NCBI GenBank assembly: GCA_018064245.1
Contig: JAGHVO010000005.1
Span: 1 to 41,672 of the forward strand
Direction of reading: 5' to 3'
DNA: 41,672 nucleotides
Source of the DNA: Candidatus Colimorpha pelethequi
GTDB lineage: Bacteria > Bacteroidota > Bacteroidia > Bacteroidales > P3
Shown here: piece by piece, positions 16,482 through 22,942 of the stretch
Layout of the letters: each line of letters begins with the position of its first letter
How positions within the stretch are numbered: the first letter of the stretch is position 1
Position numbers and translations under genes: made by a program
The notes under the pieces: generated by a model
The model's input: only the letters and a program-made list of their open reading frames with translations
Database searches by the model: none
Told to the model about the DNA's origin: nothing

Positions 16482-17048
16482 ATGGAACAGGAAATCACAT
16501 TAAACGCTCACAACAAGCAGGAATATCCGCCGATGCATATAAGTGAGTTTAACACACCCTTAATCAGACTGTTAGTATTGATGCTTGGTTTGTTGTTTTT
16601 TGGTGGTTGTGCTTCAAAGGGAGAGGCTGACACCTCGGAGGGTGCTGACACAGTGATAACGGTGCCTGAAGATTCCCTAATGAATGATACGTCGGACACT
16701 TTGTTAGGTTCGGATAAACCTATTCTGTTTTCCAAGTATAGTAATTTTGCAAAGAGACATCGTGAGCTTACTGACGAAGAAATTGCGAATCTCAATTTTG
16801 ATAATTATTCTGTCGAGGAAAACAATTACAAGCTTATGGATAATGATGGCTTCATTCGGTGGAAGGAGTTCGTCAAGGAATATAAACCATATTATTCCAT
16901 AGAAACATGTCCTCGTTGTGGAACCCACTTATTGGTTATCTATAGCGAAACACCTAATGACTTCATACTCAGTGGTAGAGGAGGCTATTTCCTAATATGC
17001 ACCCATTGCAAGAAAGAGTGCTGGTATGAAGAAGTATGGATGAGTTAG
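16482..17048 (+). CDS. Putative lipoprotein with C-terminal zinc-ribbon cysteines
   Basis: 188 residues. The first ~28 residues are the shared leader (MEQEITLNAHNKQEYPPMH). A lipoprotein signal follows, LIRLLVLMLGLLFFGGC, with the lipobox Cys at residue 43. If translation starts at Met18 (16533) the signal peptide has normal length, so the true start is uncertain. The mature part begins with an acidic Ser/Thr-rich linker and ends with CPRCGTHLL and CTHCKKECW, a probable zinc knuckle, which is unusual for an exported lipoprotein. No family is recognised. Confidence 0.68.
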   Translation: MEQEITLNAHNKQEYPPMHISEFNTPLIRLLVLMLGLLFFGGCASKGEADTSEGADTVITVPEDSLMNDTSDTLLGSDKPILFSKYSNFAKRHRELTDEEIANLNFDNYSVEENNYKLMDNDGFIRWKEFVKEYKPYYSIETCPRCGTHLLVIYSETPNDFILSGRGGYFLICTHCKKECWYEEVWMS

Positions 17049-17102
17049 CAATATCCCATCTTGCTATATATTTTTGTCAATTATTATCATAAAAAACAAT
17101 TT

Positions 17103-17483
17103 ATGGAACAGGAAAAATTTTCCGTTAAGAAGCGAATCAAGAGTTTCAGCTACGCATTTGCCGGACTGAAAGTTTTATTCAAAGAAGAACATAACGCCCG
17201 GATTCATTCCGTGGCGACCTTGTTGGTGGTGGCGGCAGGCATTCTCTTCCGCATTACGGCCGGAGAGTGGATTGCCGTTGTTTTGTGCATCGGGATGGTG
17301 ATATCTGCGGAAGCCGTCAATTCATCCATTGAACGGTGCGCCGACTTCGTCAAGCAGGAACGCGACGACCGCAAGCGCGACATCAAAGACTTGGGAGCCG
17401 CTGCCGTATTGGTTTGTGCCATCGCCGCCGCCGTGGTCGGATGCATTATCTTCATACCATATCTCATTCAATGGCTACGCTAA
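17103..17483 (+). CDS. dgkA: Diacylglycerol kinase (prokaryotic DgkA type) or undecaprenol kinase
   Basis: Small integral membrane kinase that phosphorylates diacylglycerol or undecaprenol with ATP. From the ATG at 17103 it is 126 residues, the family length; an upstream extension to 17061 adds residues without family support. It has three hydrophobic helices, a conserved cytoplasmic FSYAFAGLKVLFKEEHNARIH start and the signature SAEAVNSSIERCAD (ExxNSxIE) with the catalytic Glu. The substrate, lipid recycling or undecaprenol, cannot be decided from sequence. The start MEQE recalls the shared leader of neighbouring genes but only for about five codons. Confidence 0.9.
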   Translation: MEQEKFSVKKRIKSFSYAFAGLKVLFKEEHNARIHSVATLLVVAAGILFRITAGEWIAVVLCIGMVISAEAVNSSIERCADFVKQERDDRKRDIKDLGAAAVLVCAIAAAVVGCIIFIPYLIQWLR

Positions 17484-17634
17484 AATTTTTACAATGAGAA
17501 AAAAATCCGATTGGATGTTGAGAAAAACAAAAAAGCCGCATCTATCTTGTACTGAAAAAAGTTGACTTGTCAAGAATACTTTGTAACAGGTCAACATCCG
17601 GACACTAAACCATACTTATCTCCGTTTTGATTAC

Positions 17635-18468
17635 ATGGAACAGGAAATCACACTGAATGCTCACAACAAGCAAGAGTACCCGCCGATGCATACGGCGATA
17701 TTTGAAACATCCTTAATCAAGCTGTTTGGATTCATATTGTTTTTAACTGTTTTGACTTCTGGCAACCAATCCTATGCCCAATATTCCGACAGTGTGGTTT
17801 CTTATGTCAACAAGCCGTTTGCAGAAAATGACACTCTCTTCTTGGACAGATATACAGCAATTGTAAATGGCGATACGCTGACCCAAAGCCGCTATGTCAT
17901 TCCCGCCAACAGCCCCGAAAATATAAAAAAACAATCCGAACTCTTAGCGACATACGCCAACGGGCGTTGGCATAACGAGTGTCTGGACATAGACTACATT
18001 GAGGTATTCACTCGGCAGCATAGCCCCCTTAGCCATTTTGACCTTCATGACCTTCCCTGCGAATGGTGTTACATCGAATTATATCAAGGAAAGCCCTATC
18101 ACACTTGGGACAATTCCTTTCACATCTTCTTCACCGACAGCGTAGTGGTATTTGAGAGTATGGATTGGTATGCGGGTGCATTGACATCCTTCAACAAGCT
18201 AAAACATGGAGCTTTTTCCTATTCGTTCTTAAACAATATGGGAGACGAGATAACAGAAACCCTCCGCCCTGTGAAGAACATCAAAGGATTATACATTCGT
18301 ATTACCTCCCAATATGACTCAATGGCATATTCCCTTATGGTTCCCATGTCACAAGTCAGCCAGTTCGACTTCATCGACATGAAAAACTGGTTCGGAATAT
18401 CCTATCCATACGAAATCGAATACGACAAAATCTATACCCGAATAAAAGACGGAACAATAAAATATTAA
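17635..18468 (+). CDS. Putative exported protein of unknown function
   Basis: 277 residues. It starts with the shared leader MEQEITLNAHNKQEYPPMHTA, then a hydrophobic signal segment, IKLFGFILFLTVLTSG, with a likely cleavage after QSYA near residue 48. If Met18 (17686) is used instead, the signal peptide has a normal length. The mature region is mixed beta, with HFDLHDLPCEWCYIELY and KNIKGLYIRITSQ, and has no recognisable enzymatic motif. It lies 9 bp before the AlaX-like gene, suggesting co-transcription. Confidence 0.65.
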   Translation: MEQEITLNAHNKQEYPPMHTAIFETSLIKLFGFILFLTVLTSGNQSYAQYSDSVVSYVNKPFAENDTLFLDRYTAIVNGDTLTQSRYVIPANSPENIKKQSELLATYANGRWHNECLDIDYIEVFTRQHSPLSHFDLHDLPCEWCYIELYQGKPYHTWDNSFHIFFTDSVVVFESMDWYAGALTSFNKLKHGAFSYSFLNNMGDEITETLRPVKNIKGLYIRITSQYDSMAYSLMVPMSQVSQFDFIDMKNWFGISYPYEIEYDKIYTRIKDGTIKY

Positions 18469-18477
18469 TCATCAATT

Positions 18478-18945
18478 ATGGACCAACCTATTATCTTAAA
18501 CGAACACAACAAGCAAGAATATCCGCCGATGCATACGGCGGAGCATATTTTGAACGCCACAATGGTGAAGATGTTCGGCTGCCCGCGTTCGCGGAACGCC
18601 CACATCGAACGGAAAAAGTCGAAATGCGACTACCTATTGCAAACATGTCCTACGACGGAAGAGGTAACTGCCATCGAGAACCGCGTCAACGAAGTCATCG
18701 GACAACATTTAGACGTGACCATCGAGTATGTAGATAGAGACCACATCCCCGCCGAAGTCGATCTCAGCAAGTTGCCCGAGGATGCCAGCGAAACGCTACG
18801 GCTTGTCCGCATAGGCGACTACGACACCTGCGCCTGCGTGGGTGCCCATGTCCAGAACACATCCGAGATAGCACCATTCAAGATTATCAGTCACGACTTC
18901 ACTGACGGCACTTGGCGTGTCCGTTTCAAACTTCAAGAACAATGA
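18478..18945 (+). CDS. AlaX-like trans-editing protein (alanyl-tRNA editing domain)
   Basis: A 155-residue free-standing editing domain related to that of alanyl-tRNA synthetase, expected to hydrolyse mischarged tRNA such as Ser-tRNA(Ala). The zinc ligands are visible: HTAEH (HxxxH) near residue 19 and CVGAH (CxxxH) near 121. AHIERKKSKCDY near 40 and the TSEI motif after the second ligand pair also fit. The opening MDQPIILNEHNKQEYPPMHTAEH runs naturally into the catalytic motif. This suggests the shared leader found in neighbouring genes originated from a gene of this type. Its stop codon overlaps the next start (ATGA). Confidence 0.85.
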   Translation: MDQPIILNEHNKQEYPPMHTAEHILNATMVKMFGCPRSRNAHIERKKSKCDYLLQTCPTTEEVTAIENRVNEVIGQHLDVTIEYVDRDHIPAEVDLSKLPEDASETLRLVRIGDYDTCACVGAHVQNTSEIAPFKIISHDFTDGTWRVRFKLQEQ

Positions 18946-19412
18946 TCTACGACCACATCAACAACAGCAACCGCTATCTGGATCCCGCTATTCAAAAGGG
19001 ACTCGAGATTATTCTCCAGCTCATACAAAAACACGCTCAGGGCGAGCCCATAAAAGAAGGTTCTTATCCTCTTGAAAACGGGCTTCGTTACAACATTGAC
19101 CGTTATCATTCCAAGACAGAGAACACCGCTGGATACGAGGCACATCGCCAATACATCGACATCCAGTTCTTGTTGGAAGGCACCGAAATGATTCGCGTCC
19201 ACAACCTCGATGGAATGCTTTGCAAAGAGCCCTACGATTCCTCTCGCGATGCAGGATTTTATCTTCCAAACGACGACTTTCACACCGACATACGCATCGG
19301 CGACGGCTATTTTGCCATCCTCTACCCCAACGACGCCCACATGCCCCAGCTTTGCATTGAAACACCTATGCCCGTCCTAAAAATCGTAGTCAAAGTTCCT
19401 TACCAAGCTTGA
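18942..19412 (+). CDS. YhcH/YjgK/YiaL family (DUF386) protein
   Basis: 156 residues from the ATG at 18942, which overlaps the AlaX-like stop as ATGA and so is likely translationally coupled. An upstream start at 18912 would extend into the previous gene and add residues that the family lacks. The motifs EAHRQYIDIQFLLEGTE and FAILYPNDAHMPQL are characteristic; the histidines and glutamates form a cupin-like metal site. Homologues are tied to sugar or sialic-acid metabolism, some acting as anomerases or as the beta subunit of evolved beta-galactosidase. Here the next gene is a rhamnosidase, consistent with carbohydrate use. Confidence 0.9.
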   Translation: MIYDHINNSNRYLDPAIQKGLEIILQLIQKHAQGEPIKEGSYPLENGLRYNIDRYHSKTENTAGYEAHRQYIDIQFLLEGTEMIRVHNLDGMLCKEPYDSSRDAGFYLPNDDFHTDIRIGDGYFAILYPNDAHMPQLCIETPMPVLKIVVKVPYQA

Positions 19413-19511
19413 CGTCTTTGGCGGGGCCGAATTGATGATGCACCCGCAACCCCAACGGGGCGAAACCACATAGGATCGGGCGAGTCCTATCAATGGGAAC
19501 AAACCACATAT
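19413..19511. repeat. REP-like GC-rich palindromic element
   Basis: ACCCCAACGGGGCGAAACC in this spacer is a short palindrome (CCCC/GGGG) followed by GGATCGGGCGAGTCCTATC. Similar wording, TACCCCGAAGGGGATG, occurs at about 22613-22628. This resembles dispersed palindromic repeats of Bacteroidota genomes. No promoter stands out for the rhamnosidase gene. Confidence 0.5.
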
Positions 19512-22040
19512 ATGAAAACAAGGTTTTTCAAAACAGCAGCGCTCTTGACGCTGATCATTCTGACCCACTCCTGCTCCACGCTCAAGGTCTATGACCTAAC
19601 TTGCGAGAAGTTGCAAGAGCCGTTGGCCATCGACTCCAAATTTCCCCATTTCAGTTGGAAGGTCCTCTCCGACAATGCCATGACCGCCTATCAAATTGAA
19701 GTGGCATCGTCCGAAACGAAACTCCTTGCCGGCGAGGCGGATTTGTGGCAAAGTGGGAAGGTCGCTTCGGACGATCCAATTATGGTGTCCTATGCAGGAG
19801 ACAGCCTCTCGTCCCGTCAGCAATGTTGGTGGCGCGTAAGGATCTGGAGCGGCGACAAGCGTTCAGACTGGAGCCGTCCTCAAAGATTTGGCGTCGGAAT
19901 CCTCGAAGGGATGAAGGGCCGCTATATCGCAGCCGCCCCAGGCAATTCGTCCTTGTTGCGTCGGAAGTTCCTCCTCACTGAAAAATTTTCACACGCGACA
20001 CTTTACGTCAATAGCCTTGGCTATCACGAGGTCTATCTGAACGGTGCGAAGGTCTCGTGTGCCGTGCTCACCCCTGCAGTATCCCAACTCAACAAACACT
20101 CGCTAATCGTCGCCTACGATGTTTCCGACTTGCTGAAAGAGGGTGAAAACGACCTGGTATTGTGGACCGACGCAGGATGGTACCGAAAACATTTCGGTTC
20201 CGTATATGATGGTGCCGTGGTCTGTGCCGAACTGGACCTTGATGGCAAAACCCTACTTACCACCGACGAGACTTGGAAGGGACGCAAAAGTGGCTACCGT
20301 GATATCGGCACCTGGATACATGACGACTACACCGGTGAACTTATCGACGCCCGACTTGTTCCCAAAGCACTTACTGGAGAGGCACTTGACACCTTGGAAT
20401 GGGTGATGGTTGACACCGTAAGCGTTTCCGTAAAAGCCCTGCAGCAGATGTGCGAACCGTGCACCATTCAAGAAACCTTTTCCGCCGTTAGCGTAAAACC
20501 CTACGGCGAAAACATGTGGATTGCCGACATGGGTCGCGTAGTGAACGGCCTTCCCGAAATCACGCTGCCCCAGCTGCCTGCGGGTCACGAGACCACCGTG
20601 GGATTCTCCGACACGAAATTCGACGACGGCACAGTCTTCACCTTCCTCCACAACACCCTCATCAGCTCAGGAGCCGAAGGTGGCGACACCTTTGCCGACA
20701 AGTTCCTGCAGCAAGCCTATCAGTATTTAGTTTTCGTCAACCTTCCCATAGCCCCCGAAGCGTCAGCCATCAAAGTACACCGTATGAGAACGGACTATCA
20801 GCAACGGTCCACTTTCAGCTGCTCCGACTCCGACCTCTGCACCATACACGATATGGTGGCCTACACCACCCAGAATCTTGCCTTCAACGGATACATGGTC
20901 GATTGTGGCAGTTTTGAGAAGCACGGCTACGGTGGCGACGGAAACGCATCCACGCTCACCTTGCAAACACTTTATGAGACAGCGCCACTCTACTACAACT
21001 GGTTGCAAGCCTGGAACGACGTCCTCCGCGAGGACGGCTCACTGCCCAACACTGCGCCCAGCACCCACCCCGCCGGAGGCGGCCCCTATTGGTGTTCCTT
21101 CATCATACAAGCCCCTTGGCGGACCTATATGAGTTATGGCGACGACCGAAACCTCACCAAAGGCTACCCTTCCATGAAAAGCTGGATGGAATATGCCGAA
21201 CGCACCTTAGACCACGGACTCTATTTCCGCAAGACATCAGAAAAAGACTGGGGGTTGGGCGACTGGCTGGCACCCAAGGGAGTGGATGTCAAAGACACCC
21301 AATCCATCAACTTGGTCAACAACTGCGCAATGAGCCAATGTTTCAAAGACATGGCACTCATTGCAGGACACCTCGGAATGAAGCAAGACAGTCTCCACTA
21401 CGTCCAAAAGTTGGCAGCGCTCAACCAATCCATCCACCAAACATTCTATCATGAAGACGGCACCTATGGAACTGGTTCACAGATTGACATGGCCTATCCA
21501 ATGCTTGTGGGAGCCGTCCCCGACAGCCTTGTAGAACGCGTCAAAGAGAACCTCATTCTCCGCACAGCGCAACAATACGACAACCACATCGCCTGCGGAC
21601 TTGTAGGCGTTCCCGTACTGACCGAATGGGCCACCCTTGCAGGTGCATGCGACTTCATCTACACCCTGCTGAAACAGCCAGACTACCCAGGCTACCTCTA
21701 TATGAAAAACAGCGGAGCGACAGCCGTATGGGAGTCGTGGAACGGCGAGAGGTCACGTCTGCACAACTGCTACAACGGCATCGGAAGCTGGTTCTACCAA
21801 GCCCTGGGTGGAATCATACCCACCCAACCCGGTTACCGGCGCGTAACCATCAATCCTCAGACACCCAAAGGATTGTCGTGGGTTGAGGTCAGCGAAGAAA
21901 CCCCTTACGGCACACTACACGTAAGATGGGACCGTAAAAAAGACAAATACCTCCTAAAAGTAACCATCCCCGTAGGCATCACCGCCGACATTTTCGGCAA
22001 ATCCTACGGCAACGGGACTCACACCATCGAATTCGAATGA
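19512..22040 (+). CDS. GH78 family alpha-L-rhamnosidase, lipoprotein
   Basis: 842 residues. A lipoprotein signal (TLIILTHSC, Cys21) places it at the envelope, probably facing the periplasm or the surface. The N-terminal YDLTCEKLQEPLAIDSKFPH with FSWK is the typical Ig-like start of GH78. Accessory beta domains follow. The (alpha/alpha)6 catalytic barrel begins near residue 430. VDCGSFEKHGYGGDGN at about 462-477 is the general-acid region (DCxxxEKxGxxGD pattern), and AVWESWNGERSRLHN near 738-752 carries the probable base Glu. It should remove terminal alpha-L-rhamnose from plant glycans or glycosides. No SusC/D pair is in the window. Confidence 0.9.
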   Translation: MKTRFFKTAALLTLIILTHSCSTLKVYDLTCEKLQEPLAIDSKFPHFSWKVLSDNAMTAYQIEVASSETKLLAGEADLWQSGKVASDDPIMVSYAGDSLSSRQQCWWRVRIWSGDKRSDWSRPQRFGVGILEGMKGRYIAAAPGNSSLLRRKFLLTEKFSHATLYVNSLGYHEVYLNGAKVSCAVLTPAVSQLNKHSLIVAYDVSDLLKEGENDLVLWTDAGWYRKHFGSVYDGAVVCAELDLDGKTLLTTDETWKGRKSGYRDIGTWIHDDYTGELIDARLVPKALTGEALDTLEWVMVDTVSVSVKALQQMCEPCTIQETFSAVSVKPYGENMWIADMGRVVNGLPEITLPQLPAGHETTVGFSDTKFDDGTVFTFLHNTLISSGAEGGDTFADKFLQQAYQYLVFVNLPIAPEASAIKVHRMRTDYQQRSTFSCSDSDLCTIHDMVAYTTQNLAFNGYMVDCGSFEKHGYGGDGNASTLTLQTLYETAPLYYNWLQAWNDVLREDGSLPNTAPSTHPAGGGPYWCSFIIQAPWRTYMSYGDDRNLTKGYPSMKSWMEYAERTLDHGLYFRKTSEKDWGLGDWLAPKGVDVKDTQSINLVNNCAMSQCFKDMALIAGHLGMKQDSLHYVQKLAALNQSIHQTFYHEDGTYGTGSQIDMAYPMLVGAVPDSLVERVKENLILRTAQQYDNHIACGLVGVPVLTEWATLAGACDFIYTLLKQPDYPGYLYMKNSGATAVWESWNGERSRLHNCYNGIGSWFYQALGGIIPTQPGYRRVTINPQTPKGLSWVEVSEETPYGTLHVRWDRKKDKYLLKVTIPVGITADIFGKSYGNGTHTIEFE

Positions 22041-22146
22041 ATCGCAAACCACAATTTGCGCCCCCCCACACCGCGAATTCCTTTCGCGTCCCCTCATTAT
22101 AGTCCTTTCGAACATCCGCTACATATGTCAATTATCTCTCTGGCAG

Positions 22147-22220
22147 ACCCATTGGCCATGTCAAATATGCTCTAGATTAATTCCGCCAATGGGTTATATA
22201 GATTTTTTTTATTAACTTTG
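22147..22220 (+). promoter_or_regulatory. Promoter with a 10-bp dyad (candidate operator) upstream of the STAS-NRPS genes
   Basis: A perfect 10-bp inverted repeat, ACCCATTGGC (22147-22156) and GCCAATGGGT (22185-22194), with 28 nt between arms, lies just upstream of a strong -7 element TAACTTTG (22213-22220). The right arm sits where a -33 box would be expected, and no TTTG box is present there. A protein bound to the dyad could block or replace normal -33 recognition. The STAS gene starts 33 bp after the -7 element. Confidence 0.5.
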
Positions 22221-22252
22221 CAAAGTAATAAAATCCTTAAATAAATAAATCA

Positions 22253-22579
22253 ATGGAAGTAATAATCATACAAAACACTGCAGAGAGTGCTGTTATTAAA
22301 TTTGAAGGACATCTCGATTCTTCGGCATCAGAAATTTTGCCTGAGAAGTTGGCACCCGTAATGAACGATGCGGGCAAGCAGATAATTCTTGATTTTACAA
22401 AACTCAATTACATCGCATCATCTGGCATGCGTATGCTTCTCATGCTCAATAAAAAGGCGGTGGAAAAAGGCGGTCGCGTCGCCATTAAAGGAATGAACGA
22501 GGATATCCTGCAGATTTTCCAGATGGTGGGGTTTGATAATATCTTTGATATTAATTCTCAATTTAAAAGTGACCAGTGA
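22253..22579 (+). CDS. STAS-domain anti-sigma factor antagonist (SpoIIAA/RsbV-like)
   Basis: A 108-residue stand-alone STAS protein. The phosphoacceptor region ILDFTKLNYIASSGMRMLL matches the DxxxxxxxxSSGxxxL pattern of RsbV and SpoIIAA, with the likely target Ser near residue 57. Such proteins bind RsbW-type kinases when unphosphorylated and are released when phosphorylated. The window's only RsbW-like ATPase domain is at the C-terminus of the MATE protein at 30424-32103, on the other side of the NRPS gene. No sigma factor or anti-sigma gene is adjacent, so the output of the circuit is unknown. Confidence 0.88.
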   Translation: MEVIIIQNTAESAVIKFEGHLDSSASEILPEKLAPVMNDAGKQIILDFTKLNYIASSGMRMLLMLNKKAVEKGGRVAIKGMNEDILQIFQMVGFDNIFDINSQFKSDQ

Positions 22580-22711
22580 TCTGTGATCAGTGACCAGAAA
22601 CCAAATCCTTCTTTACCCCGAAGGGGATGTGAGCACCGCTGAATATTATTTAATTAAGTGAACAACTCTTAACTGCCTCTAAACTCTCAACTAATTAATT
22701 CTCAACTCTGA
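22580..22711. repeat. Spacer with GTGACCAGTGATC and AACTCT repeats
   Basis: After the STAS stop come GTGACCAGTGATC/TGTGATCAGTGACC units, then a REP-like ACCCCGAAGGGGATG word, then AACTCTTAACT...CTCAACTC repeats. The last repeats share their unit with the in-frame array inside the NRPS gene at 24634. Confidence 0.5.
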
Positions 22712-22942
22712 TTGACTTCATTGCCCGCCATCCGACTCTCTGTGTTGGTGATGAGCAAGCTTAACCTCTCGCTTTCCGTTCGCCACATACTGAAATATTC
22801 CACAATCAAGGAACTGGCTACGAAACTGCTCGGTGAGAAGTATGTCACTAAGCAGTCCTTTGATTACAAACAATTAAACAATGAACACATATCCATTATC
22901 ACAAACACAGATGGGCATATACCTTGCCTGTCAGAACATTGA
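22712..22942 (+). pseudogene. C-terminal half of a peptidyl-carrier (thiolation) domain, frame-shifted relative to the NRPS
   Basis: The 76-codon frame reads SLPAIRLSVLVMSKLNLSLS then VRHILKYSTIKELATKLLG. It aligns well with the second half of carrier domains, for example GLTSITSIKLATLIYKKYGI in this NRPS. The phosphopantetheine Ser would lie in GIDSL, but one extra T in GACTTCATTG breaks that frame. No N-terminal half or adenylation domain precedes it. The fragment overlaps the NRPS start in another frame, and the NRPS frame has a TAA 6 bp before its ATG. It is most simply the relic of a longer ancestral NRPS. Confidence 0.6.

Noticed and set aside
22041-22146. Possible RNA element in the C-rich spacer after the rhamnosidase
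   Set aside because: A run of seven or more C and a CGCGAATTC..GCG word do not form a stable conserved structure by eye.
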